Assembly (NCBI GenBank): GCA_003989065.1
Contig: RXIW01000005.1
Coordinates: 1-64,000 of the forward strand
Origin: Candidatus Competibacteraceae bacterium
Lineage (GTDB): Bacteria; Pseudomonadota; Gammaproteobacteria; Competibacterales; Competibacteraceae
Direction: 5' to 3'
DNA: 64,000 bases
The notes under the pieces were generated by a model. The model was not told the origin of the DNA and did no database searches. It saw only the letters and a list, made by a program, of their open reading frames with translations. Of the stretch, positions 45,043 to 54,060 are shown piece after piece. The translations under genes and the position numbers were made by a program. Each line of letters starts with the position of its first letter. The stretch's first letter is position 1.

Positions 45043-45179
45043 GAGGTGTTGGCGGTTCGCAGGCAAGGGGAAAAGGTGATGAGGCCAGTGGCCGATGACG
45101 CCGAATGCTATCAGTTTACGCCGACTTTCGGTCAACTGTTCGGTTTAGTGACGGGCTACAGCCAGCGCAGCGAGGGATC

Positions 45180-46193
45180 ATGGCCGGTCGGCGCTTGACC
45201 CAGCGCCAGCAGGCGCGCATTCAGCGCTTGCAGGATCGCCGTCGCCAGCAGGTCGAGCAGAGCCCACCGCCGGCCGACGAGGCGCGGCTGGGGGCGGCGC
45301 AAACCGGGCTGGCGATCACCAATCATGGCGCGAGCCTGATCGTCGAGGATGCCAGCGGCCAACTGCATCGCTGTCGGGTGCGACAAAATCTGGGGCGGCT
45401 GGCCTGTGGCGACCAGGTGATCTGGCAGGCGTCAGGGCCGACGGAAGGCGTGGTGACGGCGGTCGACGAACGCCGCTCGCTGTTGACCCGTCTCGACTAC
45501 TACGGCCAGCCGCGCCCGGTGGCCGCCAATCTGGATGCGGTGGCCGTGATCATCGCCCCGGAGCCGGAGCTGAGCGAGGCGCTGATCGATCGTTATCTGG
45601 TGGCGATCGCTACCATCGGCGTACAGGGCCTGCTGGTCTTGAACAAGACCGACCTGCTGGATCCGGCGGCGGCGGCGGCGCTGACCGCGCGACTGGACGG
45701 CTATCGCCGACTCGGGTATCCGCTGTTGACGGCCAGCAGTCGCACCCGCTACGGCCTGGATGCCCTGCGCGCCTGGCTGTGCGGGCACACCGCCCTGCTG
45801 GTCGGGCAATCGGGGGTGGGCAAGTCGTCCCTGATCAAGGCGCTGCTGCCGGACCGCGAGATCCGGATCCAGGCCCTGTCGGCGGCCACCGGGCACGGCG
45901 CACACACCACCAGCGCCAGCACCCTGTATCATCTGCCGGATGGCGGCGACCTGATCGACACTCCCGGCGTGCGCAGTTTCGAATTGGGCGAAATTCACCC
46001 GCACGATCTGGATCGAGGTTTTCCGGAATTGGCTCCCTATCTCGGTCGGTGCCGGTTTTCCGACTGCCTGCACCAGAGCGAACCGGATTGCGCCTTGCGC
46101 GAGGCGGTGGAGCGGGGCGAAGTCGCACCGCGCCGACTGGACAGTTACCGGCAATTGCGTGCCACTCTGAAAGCGACGGTCAGACCGGGTTGA
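45180..46193 (+). CDS. rsgA: Ribosome small-subunit GTPase RsgA
   Basis: 337 aa from ATG 45180, preceded by GAGGG. An OB fold (about 35-100) is followed by a circularly permuted GTPase in which G4 NKTD (near 160) comes before G1 GQSGVGKSS (near 210) and G3 DTPGVRSF. The C-terminal zinc motif is present in C.FSDCLHQSEPDC. It assists late 30S maturation. The stop overlaps the next gene's TTG start. Confidence 0.95.
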   Translation: MAGRRLTQRQQARIQRLQDRRRQQVEQSPPPADEARLGAAQTGLAITNHGASLIVEDASGQLHRCRVRQNLGRLACGDQVIWQASGPTEGVVTAVDERRSLLTRLDYYGQPRPVAANLDAVAVIIAPEPELSEALIDRYLVAIATIGVQGLLVLNKTDLLDPAAAAALTARLDGYRRLGYPLLTASSRTRYGLDALRAWLCGHTALLVGQSGVGKSSLIKALLPDREIRIQALSAATGHGAHTTSASTLYHLPDGGDLIDTPGVRSFELGEIHPHDLDRGFPELAPYLGRCRFSDCLHQSEPDCALREAVERGEVAPRRLDSYRQLRATLKATVRPG

Positions 46194-46810
46194 CTGCATC
46201 GCTCGCCTTTCTGCTGACCGGCGCCTTGCTGGGGTTGAGCGGTGGGTTGGCGCCGGGGCCGCTGTTGACCCTGGTCGCCAACGAAACCTTGCGTCATGGC
46301 GCGCGCGCCGGCATCGGGGTGGCGCTGGCGCCGCTGTTGACCGACCTGCCGATCGTGCTGGTCACGGTGGGGTTGCTGCAGCCGCTGGCCGGTCAAGACG
46401 GGCCGCTGGCCGTGATTCAGCTTGGCGGTGGGTTGTATCTGGCCTGGCTCGGCTGGCAGGGCGTGCGTTTTCGCGGGGCGGAATTGCAGTTGACCGATCC
46501 GGCCGACTCGCTGTGGCGCGGGGTGATCGCCAATTTTCTCAATCCCAGCCCCTATCTGTTCTGGCTGACGGTCGGTGCGCCGACCGTGCTGGCGGCCTGG
46601 CGGGAAAGCGGGCTGGCCGCCGTCGCCTTCGTCGCAGCCTTCTATGCCCTGCTGGTGGGCTCGAAAGCGGCGCTGGCGATCGCGCTGGATCGTGCCCGCG
46701 CCGTCTTGCGCAGCCGGGGCTACGTCAACCTGATGCGTGGGCTTGGATGGGCATTGCTGGCCTATGCGCTGTGGTTCCTGTGCCAGGGCGGGTGGCAACT
46801 GAGCAGCTGA
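46190..46810 (+). CDS. LysE-type amino-acid exporter
   Basis: 206 aa from TTG 46190, overlapping the rsgA TGA by 4 nt. Six hydrophobic segments with the RhtB/LysE signature GLAPGPLLTLVANETLRHG split near residue 17-35 and ANFLNPSPYLFWL near residue 105. Substrate unknown. A 4-nt TTGA overlap and no better upstream start make this start likely. Confidence 0.87.
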   Translation: MTASLAFLLTGALLGLSGGLAPGPLLTLVANETLRHGARAGIGVALAPLLTDLPIVLVTVGLLQPLAGQDGPLAVIQLGGGLYLAWLGWQGVRFRGAELQLTDPADSLWRGVIANFLNPSPYLFWLTVGAPTVLAAWRESGLAAVAFVAAFYALLVGSKAALAIALDRARAVLRSRGYVNLMRGLGWALLAYALWFLCQGGWQLSS

Positions 46811-47173
46811 TCAGGCCGGGTTGCGGTTCAGTTGCAGCCGTTTCCGATGCAGATAGGCCCGAATGGCGTGGCGACGAGTCTTTGGGTCGCTGTTGAGCAG
46901 CGCCAGCTTGGGCCGATAGTCGGGGTCGTCCTGCGCCAGACTGAACATCTTTTCCATGAACTCGAATGCCTCTTCCCAGGCGTTGATTTCCAGCAGCATG
47001 TCGCTCATCAAGTCCAACGAAGGTAAATGGTCGGGGTCCCGGCTTAGGGCTTCGGATAGCAGCGGCATGATCCCGTATACGATGTCCTCGGAGTTGTGCA
47101 GGTCGAGTTCGACGATTTCCTGCCATTCTTGATAAGCCCGCATATGGAGTTGGGCGATTGTTGCGGTCTCCAT
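46811..47173 (-). CDS. Conserved hypothetical helical protein (TPR-like)
   Basis: 120 aa, acidic and helical, with no signal peptide. The central part (about 34-75, LSEALSRDPDHLPSLDLMSD then NAWEEAFEFMEK) has the A/L spacing of one or two tetratricopeptide-like hairpins. The function is unknown. It ends back to back with the exporter gene (stops at adjacent bases). The composition matches the neighbours. Confidence 0.65.
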   Translation of the reverse strand: METATIAQLHMRAYQEWQEIVELDLHNSEDIVYGIMPLLSEALSRDPDHLPSLDLMSDMLLEINAWEEAFEFMEKMFSLAQDDPDYRPKLALLNSDPKTRRHAIRAYLHRKRLQLNRNPA

Positions 47174-47301
47174 CGACGATCCTCACTGACAGCTGTTTGG
47201 TGGTGGTCTTGGCGCGTAACGTTGACGCGCCATCGGCTCCGGCGAACCCTGGCCATCGCCAGCGACGCCCATGGCCGCATTCTTCTGTTTATCTGCACAA
47301 T

Positions 47302-48654
47302 CTACACATCGATTAGATGAGACCCGTGACTGCGAATCACCTCGGCGTAGAACCGGGCGCTGGCCTTGCAGGTCCGTTGCTGGGTGGCGTAGTCGACGTG
47401 AATCAGGCCGAAGCGCGGTGTGAAGCCATGCCCCCATTCGAAATTGTCCAGCAACGACCAGGCGAAATAGCCGCGTAGATCGACGCCCTGGCGCAGGGCC
47501 GCCAGCGCCGCGCGCAAGTGATCGTGCAAATAACGCTGTCGGAGAGGATCGGCGATCGGGCCCTCGGCCTGCGGCGGATCGTAGAACGCCGCGCCGTTTT
47601 CGGTGATGTACAGCGGTAGCGGGCCATAGCGGCTGGCGACCCACTCCAGGATATCGGTCAATCCCTGAGGATAGACCTCCCAGTCCAGGGTGGTGTGGGT
47701 GTTCCGTGGCTGGCGGACCCGCGCAGCGGCCAGCGGCCAGTCGCTGGGATCGTGGCGCACCACTTGTCGGCTGTAGTAATTGATGCCGAGAAAATCCGGC
47801 GGCTGGCGCAAGGCGTCGAGATCATCTGCAGTGAAATCCGGCCAGGCCGGGCCGAAGATATCCGCCAGTTCCGGCGGATAGCCGCCCAGGAACACCGGAT
47901 CGAGATAGTAGCGGTTCCAGTAGGCGTCGGCTCGCATGGTGGCGTCGAGATCGGCGACCGTTTCCGTGGCGGGGTACTTGGGTTCCAGGTTGACCACCAG
48001 TCCGATCTGGTGGCGGCCCTCGGCCCGGTAACATTGAGTGGCGGCGGCGTGGGCGCGCAGCAGTTGATGGGCGGCGAGCGGTGCGGCATAGGGATTGCGC
48101 TGGCCAGGAGCCAGCACGCCATGCAGGTAGCCGCCATCCACCACCACCCAGGGTTCGTTCAAGGTCACCCACAGTTTGACCCGATCGTCCAGCGCCCGGA
48201 ACAGCACTTGGGCGTAGTCGGCGAACCAGTGAGCGCTGTCCGGATTCAGCCAGCCGCCCAGCCGGTCCAACGCCGCCGGCAGATCCCAGTGGTAGAGCGT
48301 GAGCATCGGTTCGATGCCCCGTTCCAGCAGGGCGTCGACCAGCCGCTGGTAGAAATCGAGCCCGCGCGGATTGAGCGGGCCGCGCCCAGTCGGCAGCACG
48401 CGGCTCCAGGACACGCTGAAGCGATAGGCGTTCAGGCCCAGCTCAGCCATCAGCGCTACATCGTCCCGGTAGCGGTGGTAATGGTCGCAGGCCACATCGC
48501 CGGTGTCGCCGTTGCGAACCCGGCTTGGGGTATGGGCGAACTCGTGCCAAATGCTGGGACCCGCGCCGTCCGCCAGCGGCGAACCTTCGATCTGGTAGGC
48601 CGAGGTGGCTGCGCCCCAGAGGAAATTGGTGGGAAAAGGGGATGAATCGGGCAT
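47302..48654 (-). CDS. GH1 beta-glucosidase
   Basis: 450 aa, full-length GH1 (beta/alpha)8 barrel, no signal peptide. Substrate-site start FLWGAATSAYQIEG (11-24), acid/base Glu in TLNEPW (near 166) and nucleophile Glu in LYITENGAAF (near 353) are all present. It hydrolyses beta-linked glucosides or glucan oligomers in the cytosol. It is the third gene of a minus-strand operon, 20 nt after the ATPase gene. Confidence 0.94.
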   Translation of the reverse strand: MPDSSPFPTNFLWGAATSAYQIEGSPLADGAGPSIWHEFAHTPSRVRNGDTGDVACDHYHRYRDDVALMAELGLNAYRFSVSWSRVLPTGRGPLNPRGLDFYQRLVDALLERGIEPMLTLYHWDLPAALDRLGGWLNPDSAHWFADYAQVLFRALDDRVKLWVTLNEPWVVVDGGYLHGVLAPGQRNPYAAPLAAHQLLRAHAAATQCYRAEGRHQIGLVVNLEPKYPATETVADLDATMRADAYWNRYYLDPVFLGGYPPELADIFGPAWPDFTADDLDALRQPPDFLGINYYSRQVVRHDPSDWPLAAARVRQPRNTHTTLDWEVYPQGLTDILEWVASRYGPLPLYITENGAAFYDPPQAEGPIADPLRQRYLHDHLRAALAALRQGVDLRGYFAWSLLDNFEWGHGFTPRFGLIHVDYATQQRTCKASARFYAEVIRSHGSHLIDV

Positions 48655-48674
48655 AAACGCTTACTTTAGGTCGG

Positions 48675-49820
48675 TTACGTTGCGTTTTGTGTAGTCGTCT
48701 GCTGATCCGGGCCGCGCGTCAATGCCAGTCCGTCGGGATCGAACAGATGCAATTGTGCGCCATCCAGAGCCAGACGCACGCTGTCGCTGCGCTGGAAGCG
48801 CCGCAGGCCCGGCAGTCGCAGGGTCAACGACGGGCTGGGTGTCTCCAGGCCGACGATCCGGACATGCAGCAGCGTCTCGTGGCCCAGATACTCGGCATCG
48901 CCGACCGTCGCCAGTAAACCGGCCTCATCCATGGCGAGCGTCAGATGCTCGGGCCGAATGCCAGCGGTCAGCGGTCGATCGAGCCAGGCCCGCCAGTATT
49001 CCGCAGTGATGGCGGGTAAGACCAGCGGCCAGCTCTGCTCGCCCAGTCGTAGTTGCAGTCCGCCATCGCGGGCGGCGTTCAGCTGCACCGGTAACAGGTT
49101 CATCGGTGGGTTGCCGATGAAGCCGGCCACGAATACGTTGGCTGGCCGCTCGTACAGTTGTTGCGGCGGCGCGACCTGTTGCAGCCGGCCGCGATCGAGC
49201 ACCGCCACCCGATCGCCCAGGGTCATCGCCTCGGCTTGATCGTGGGTCACATAGAGCGTCGTCGCGCCCAGCCGGTCTAGCAGCTCGCCCAGTTCGGCGC
49301 GGATCTGCACCCGCAACTTGGCGTCCAGATTCGACAGCGGTTCGTCCATGAGAAACACGCTCGGTTGCCGGACCAGCGCCCGGCCCATCGCCACCCGTTG
49401 GCGTTGGCCGCCGGACAGTTGCTTCGGCAGGCGATCGAGTAATTCGCCCAGCCCCAGCAGTTCCACCGCCCAGGCCAGTTGTCGTTCGATGTCGGCGCCG
49501 GGCAGGTTGCGCATCCGCAAGGGGAATTCCAGGTTGCGCCGCACCGTCATGTGTGGATACAGGGCGTAATCCTGAAAGACCATCGCGATATTGCGCTGCT
49601 GCGGCGACAGCTCGTTGACCCGTTGGCCATCGATGCGCAGGATGCCGCCGGTCGCCGTTTCCAGGCCGGCCAGCAGGCGCAACAGGGTGGATTTGCCGCA
49701 GCCAGAGGGGCCGACCAGCGCCAGGACCTCGCCGTTGGCGATGGCCAAGTTGAAGTCGGCGACAGCTTGGGCTCCACCCGGATAGATCTTGTCGATATGC
49801 TCGAAGTCGACGCTGGCCAT
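48675..49820 (-). CDS. Carbohydrate ABC transporter ATPase (MalK/UgpC/MsmK type)
   Basis: 381 aa. Walker A GPSGCGKST, signature LSGGQRQRVAMGRAL and Walker B VFLMDEPLSNLDAKLR are followed by a TOBE/regulatory domain (about 235-365) as in MalK and UgpC. Such ATPases energise sugar importers and can serve several of them. No permease or binding-protein genes are adjacent, so it is an orphan or shared subunit. It is 10 nt from the upstream PF10091 gene. Confidence 0.92.
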   Translation of the reverse strand: MASVDFEHIDKIYPGGAQAVADFNLAIANGEVLALVGPSGCGKSTLLRLLAGLETATGGILRIDGQRVNELSPQQRNIAMVFQDYALYPHMTVRRNLEFPLRMRNLPGADIERQLAWAVELLGLGELLDRLPKQLSGGQRQRVAMGRALVRQPSVFLMDEPLSNLDAKLRVQIRAELGELLDRLGATTLYVTHDQAEAMTLGDRVAVLDRGRLQQVAPPQQLYERPANVFVAGFIGNPPMNLLPVQLNAARDGGLQLRLGEQSWPLVLPAITAEYWRAWLDRPLTAGIRPEHLTLAMDEAGLLATVGDAEYLGHETLLHVRIVGLETPSPSLTLRLPGLRRFQRSDSVRLALDGAQLHLFDPDGLALTRGPDQQTTTQNAT

Positions 49821-49830
49821 GGCTCATCCG

Positions 49831-51867
49831 TCAGTCGAAGAACCGTTCCGTGCCCAACAGCGGCAAGACCCGCTGCATGATCGGATCGGCGGCGAAATAG
49901 CGCTGGATGACCCCATCGCGCAGATAATCGGCCAGCGCGATCAGGATCATGCTCTGATCCAGCGCCAGATAGTTGTACGCTACCTGCCCGCCGCGCGGTG
50001 CTACGGCGTCGTAGAAGCCGAAATCGCCGTAGACCGGGTAGCGTTCCACCAGCTGGCGCAGGTTGGCGGTGGCGGCGGCTGGATCGACCAGCAGGGCCAG
50101 TGCCGCTGCATGGGGAGTGACTGCGCCGGCAGCGTAACCGCGCGCGCCGAGCAACCGCGCGCCGTATTCGCTGTAGTCGTCGCTGGCGGGGGTCGAGCTC
50201 GGCGACAGACCCCACACCGGATAGCCCAGATGCTCCAGCGCGAAACGGCGCTGGATTGCGGTGTGCACCCGCCCGTTCTGGCCCAGGCTGGCCGGGGCGT
50301 AGCGCTGCTCGTCCAGTACCAGGGTCGGCATCAGCGCCTCGAACATGGCTCCGCCCCAGGACGGCACGAACTGGTAGCCCTTCCACGTGTAATAACCGCC
50401 GGGGAAGACATAACCGTTCACCATCTTGTCGACCCGATGTTTGGGCGATTGTGACTGCCAGTCGGCGGAACGCGGGAAGGTGCGCACCATACGGTACCAG
50501 TGCTCGACCGGCACATCACCCTTGCCGATGGCGATCAGGCTGCCCAGCCGCGCTTCGCTGTACAGCAATCCGTAGTAATACTCGGTGCGATAGGGCAGGT
50601 TGGCGTGATAGCCATGGGCCATCAACTGTTCGACCGGGTCATAGAACAGGCTGTAATCCTCCCGGTCGATCAGCCGAGTACAGCGTTCGGTCAGGGTGGG
50701 GAAGCTGTTGCGGACCACCATCAGCCCGGTGGTCAGCCAGGCCGAATCGACGAAGGATACGAAATGGCTGGTGCGCTCCAGCGTGGTGGTGTCGTAGTAG
50801 TTGAAGTAGAAGCCGCGCCAGGTTTCCAGCCGTTCCAGGCTGTCCAGGGTTTGGTTGAGCCGGGTTTGGGCCTCGGCAGCGTCGATCAGGCCCAGTTCCG
50901 CCGCCGCCACGATGTCGATCAGGTATAGGCCGATGTTGGTGACGTTGGTGTAGTCGCCCAGCCAGCTATGTGCAGGGGTCACGTCGCCATGGAACCGCAC
51001 GGTGTCGAACGGCAGGCCGTGATCGCGATCGCTCAGGGCAGCCAATCCCCGCCAGGTGTCGCGGGCCAGTCGTTGCAGGAAAGCCCGATCGTCGGCGGGT
51101 AACTCGGTTGGCGGGACAGTCAGACGGGTCGGCCAGCCAGCCGTCCGGTCGTGGAAGAGGTAGGGCTGCAGTGCCGCCTTGCCGCCGAGTTGGGTTTCCA
51201 GCACGGTCTTGCGCGGGGTAATCACCGGGTCGTGGATGCTGGGGCCGGGTTGGCCGGTCTTGATCAAGGCGATATCGTCCAGCCAATAGGCCCCGACCGT
51301 GATCGGCGAACGGCGCGGTTGCAGCACGATGCCGAATTGGCGCAGATGCTGCCAGTCATCGATGCCGGTCATCAGATTCAACGGAATCTGGACCCGTTGC
51401 CAGTCGGCGGTGATGCCGGTCACGACCGTGCTGCCTTGGCGCAACAGGTCGGGCGGAGCATCGGGCAGCGACTGCCTGAACTCGACCCGCAGCGCATCGG
51501 CGTAGCCGAGCTTGGCGTCGCCGCGAATCCAGAATTCCAAATGATCGTAATTCGAAGCGTCGAGATCGGGTAGGGTCAGTCGCCAGCCGAGATCTTTGTC
51601 GGTTTCGGGATTGAAGCGGTAGTACAGATGCAAGGCGCGCTCACTGGTGGCGCGCGGTGCCGGTTCCCGGCGGTACCAGATCTGGCCGGCTCGACTGTCC
51701 AGGTCGCTGAGCTGATGGCGCATGGTGACGCCGGGGGTCGGACTGGCGGTGCGCTCGAAGTCGTGCAGGACCAAGGATGGAAGCGGGGGGGCAGTGGCGG
51801 AAATGGCCCAGCTTGGGCAGAGCAGCCAGCCGGTCAGGAGCAGCCGGCAAAGCAGGGATGGGTGCAT
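49831..51867 (-). CDS. Secreted glucanase-like protein (PF10091 glycoamylase-like, with N-terminal beta-sandwich)
   Basis: 678 aa with a signal peptide (about 1-24). Residues 30-215 form a beta-sandwich like carbohydrate-binding domains (HDFE, LEFWIRGD, WQRVQIPLN). The C-terminal (alpha/alpha)6 region (about 260-678) shows the PF10091 blocks PSWGGAMFEALMP, WGLSPSSTPASDDYSEYGA and AVTPHAAALAL. This family includes GH144 endo-beta-1,2-glucanases, so a beta-glucan substrate is plausible but not shown. It is the first gene of the operon with the ATPase and GH1, and would act outside the cytoplasm. Confidence 0.82.
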   Translation of the reverse strand: MHPSLLCRLLLTGWLLCPSWAISATAPPLPSLVLHDFERTASPTPGVTMRHQLSDLDSRAGQIWYRREPAPRATSERALHLYYRFNPETDKDLGWRLTLPDLDASNYDHLEFWIRGDAKLGYADALRVEFRQSLPDAPPDLLRQGSTVVTGITADWQRVQIPLNLMTGIDDWQHLRQFGIVLQPRRSPITVGAYWLDDIALIKTGQPGPSIHDPVITPRKTVLETQLGGKAALQPYLFHDRTAGWPTRLTVPPTELPADDRAFLQRLARDTWRGLAALSDRDHGLPFDTVRFHGDVTPAHSWLGDYTNVTNIGLYLIDIVAAAELGLIDAAEAQTRLNQTLDSLERLETWRGFYFNYYDTTTLERTSHFVSFVDSAWLTTGLMVVRNSFPTLTERCTRLIDREDYSLFYDPVEQLMAHGYHANLPYRTEYYYGLLYSEARLGSLIAIGKGDVPVEHWYRMVRTFPRSADWQSQSPKHRVDKMVNGYVFPGGYYTWKGYQFVPSWGGAMFEALMPTLVLDEQRYAPASLGQNGRVHTAIQRRFALEHLGYPVWGLSPSSTPASDDYSEYGARLLGARGYAAGAVTPHAAALALLVDPAAATANLRQLVERYPVYGDFGFYDAVAPRGGQVAYNYLALDQSMILIALADYLRDGVIQRYFAADPIMQRVLPLLGTERFFD

Positions 51868-51974
51868 GGAATCGGTGGCGTCGTGGGGTGGGGCGAATGG
51901 CGAAATAGGGTATGGGTGGCCAGCCGGCGGCTGACATCGCCCTCAATTGTAGAGCATCGCGGGAGATTGGGAAT

Positions 51975-53072
51975 TCAGTCCGAGCGCCGTAGCAGCGCCA
52001 GCGTTTCGACATGGTGGGTTTGCGGGAAAAAATCGTAGGGGATCAGCGCCTCTACCAGGTAGCCGGCGGTGGTCAGCACCGCCAGATCGCGGCTCAACGT
52101 TCCGGCGCTGCAGGACAGATAGGCCAGCCGTTCCGGGCGAAATTCCCGCGCAGCCCAATCGCGCACGGCGGGTTCCAGGCCGGTGCGCGGGGGGTTGAGA
52201 TAGAGCAGGCGAGAGGCGGTCGACGTGGTCCATTCCCGTAGCTGGGGCAGGCGGTCGGCGCATTTGCCGCGCAGGGTGGTGGCATCCGGTGCGTTCTGGC
52301 CAGCGCACGCTACCGCTTCGCCGCCGAGTTCCACCCCGATGACCCGTGCCCCGCGCCGAGTCCAGCGTTGCAGACTGGCGCCGATGCCGCAGTACAGATC
52401 AGCGATCTGGTGACCGGATGCCGGGTCCAGAAACGCCTCCGCCGCATCCAGCGCCTGGCGATACAGTGCGGGAATCTGTTGCTGGAAAGCCATCGGGCCG
52501 TATTCCAGCCCCAGCGCATCCCGCGAACGCGGCTGCCCCCACAACAGGGTCCAGCCGTTGCGGGCGAACAGCCGGCGACCGGCGGCCGGATGCCGGTGCA
52601 ACCACAAACCGTCCAGCCCATTGGCGGCCAGTTCCGCCAGGCGGGTTTCATCCAGCCCGTCGAGCGCGGGAACCCGGTGGGTTTTCACGATCAGGGTGGC
52701 CTGTGCGCCGGATTGGACGAAGAACGCCAGCGGAAAATCCGGCTGAGGCGGTAGCACCTGCATTAGCCAGTGCACCATGGCGCGGACCGATTCGGCGTGC
52801 ACCGGGCAATCGGGAATCGGGATCAATTCATCGCGTCGCCATAGGCCGAAACGCCAGCCGGCGGACTCATCCCACAGCGCCGATAGACAGACCTTGCGCC
52901 GATAGTTCCAACGCGCGCTGGGATCGACCGTCCGCAGCGGCAGCAGGCGATCGGCCCACGGCGCGAGCGCTTGCCGCAACCAGTGGGTTTTTTGCGCCTC
53001 GCTGGCGGTAGCGGTCAGCGTGCGATGGGCGCAGCCGGGACAGCGCGGTTCACAGCCAGTCGGCAGCTCCAT
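51975..53072 (-). CDS. RNA m5U methyltransferase-like protein (TrmA/RlmC/RlmD family)
   Basis: 365 aa from ATG 53072 (MELPTGCEPRCPGC). A Cys cluster C..xC..C (CEPRCPGC, 7-14) and a later CPVH resemble the 4Fe-4S ligands of RlmC/RlmD. SAM motif ADLYCGIGASLQ, the NPPRTGL motif and the catalytic-Cys block LSCSAGTLSRDL are present. No TRAM domain precedes it. The rRNA or tRNA target is unassigned. It starts 1 nt after the NERD gene's stop. Confidence 0.85.
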   Translation of the reverse strand: MELPTGCEPRCPGCAHRTLTATASEAQKTHWLRQALAPWADRLLPLRTVDPSARWNYRRKVCLSALWDESAGWRFGLWRRDELIPIPDCPVHAESVRAMVHWLMQVLPPQPDFPLAFFVQSGAQATLIVKTHRVPALDGLDETRLAELAANGLDGLWLHRHPAAGRRLFARNGWTLLWGQPRSRDALGLEYGPMAFQQQIPALYRQALDAAEAFLDPASGHQIADLYCGIGASLQRWTRRGARVIGVELGGEAVACAGQNAPDATTLRGKCADRLPQLREWTTSTASRLLYLNPPRTGLEPAVRDWAAREFRPERLAYLSCSAGTLSRDLAVLTTAGYLVEALIPYDFFPQTHHVETLALLRRSD

Positions 53073-53073
53073 G

Positions 53074-53817
53074 TCAGTCCTGCTGCCACAGTACCAGGGC
53101 TGCCAGCGCCGTGATCCAGGCTCCGGCAGCGGCCAGTAGTCCCAGCGCCAGCGTTTCCTGCCGGTCGCGGCCGTAGCAGGTTCGTAGTTGCAGGCGATGA
53201 GCGCGCCGCGCTTGGCGGTCGGTGCGGGCGGCGCGTCGGAGTTGCCGCCAGGCTTTGGCGACGCGCGCATCGGCCGGTAGCGCCAGCAGGGGCGCGAGGT
53301 CGACCGCCAGAGTGGTCGAGCGCGACAGGCCGTCCGGCATGCCGTCTGGAAAGCGGGCCGCCTCGGTGAATACCACCCGACCCCACACGGTCACTTCTGG
53401 CAGCAGACGTTGCAGCGCACGCACGTGGCCGGCGTTCTGGCGCAGCGGGTTGTAGAAGGTGAACCGTCGTCCGCCCAGATGCTGGGTCCAGCTCTGCTCG
53501 TTCGCCCTACCGTCGATGTCGCCCTGGTAATGTTTGGTTTCCAGCGCCAGCAGTCCGGCCGGTAGTCGCAAGACATGGTCGATCTGGGTCAGACCGCCGC
53601 GCCCGTCGGCAATCAGGATATCGTGCAGCACCGGCCGCCGCAGCTTGGCTAGCGCGGCTGCTACCTGCTGTTCGCCTTCGACACCCTTGCGGCGGCTGGT
53701 CCGGCGACGGCGCAACAGGCGTAGACTGAATCCGATCAGCAGGAGCGGAATCGCGCCGAGTGCGGCGATGAGGGCTGGATTGGCCAGGTGATGGAACCAT
53801 GCGGACAGGGCATTCAT
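53074..53817 (-). CDS. NERD-domain membrane protein
   Basis: 247 aa. An N-terminal membrane helix (about 15-34), a basic stretch RRRRTSRRKG, then a NERD domain (44-150): GEQQVAAALAKL, the acidic-site QIDHVL, ALETKHYQGDI and PLRQNAGHVRAL. NERD domains are nuclease-related with the D-E-K pattern of restriction-like folds. A second hydrophobic segment (223-243) ends the protein. Its role is unknown, and an inner-membrane nucleic-acid-processing role is inferred only. Confidence 0.85.
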   Translation of the reverse strand: MNALSAWFHHLANPALIAALGAIPLLLIGFSLRLLRRRRTSRRKGVEGEQQVAAALAKLRRPVLHDILIADGRGGLTQIDHVLRLPAGLLALETKHYQGDIDGRANEQSWTQHLGGRRFTFYNPLRQNAGHVRALQRLLPEVTVWGRVVFTEAARFPDGMPDGLSRSTTLAVDLAPLLALPADARVAKAWRQLRRAARTDRQARRAHRLQLRTCYGRDRQETLALGLLAAAGAWITALAALVLWQQD

Positions 53818-53850
53818 GGCGGATTCGGGTGGGGTAGGGTGGAGGCGACG

Positions 53851-54060
53851 ATGGTCAGCAGCTATCTGATATGCGATCTCTGTGGCAGCTTTGGGCCACC
53901 GGCCAGCTTCTTGAGCCAGGATGGCCTGCGGCTATGTTACCAGTGCTGGTACCAGGAACGGCAGGGTGATGGGCCGGATGCCAGCGAGTCTCACCAGGCG
54001 GATGCGCACCCAGCGGACGATCCGGGCAATGGGAGCGAATGTCAGCCGCCGGTCGATTAG
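53851..54060 (+). CDS. Small zinc-ribbon protein
   Basis: 69 aa from ATG 53851 with GGAGG 4-5 nt upstream. Two CxxC pairs, CDLC (8-11) and CYQC (29-32), would bind one zinc. The C-terminal half is acidic and disordered (Asp/Pro/Gly-rich). I do not recognise the family. It is divergent from the NERD gene by 33 nt, and its stop overlaps that of the EamA gene. Confidence 0.65.
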   Translation: MVSSYLICDLCGSFGPPASFLSQDGLRLCYQCWYQERQGDGPDASESHQADAHPADDPGNGSECQPPVD

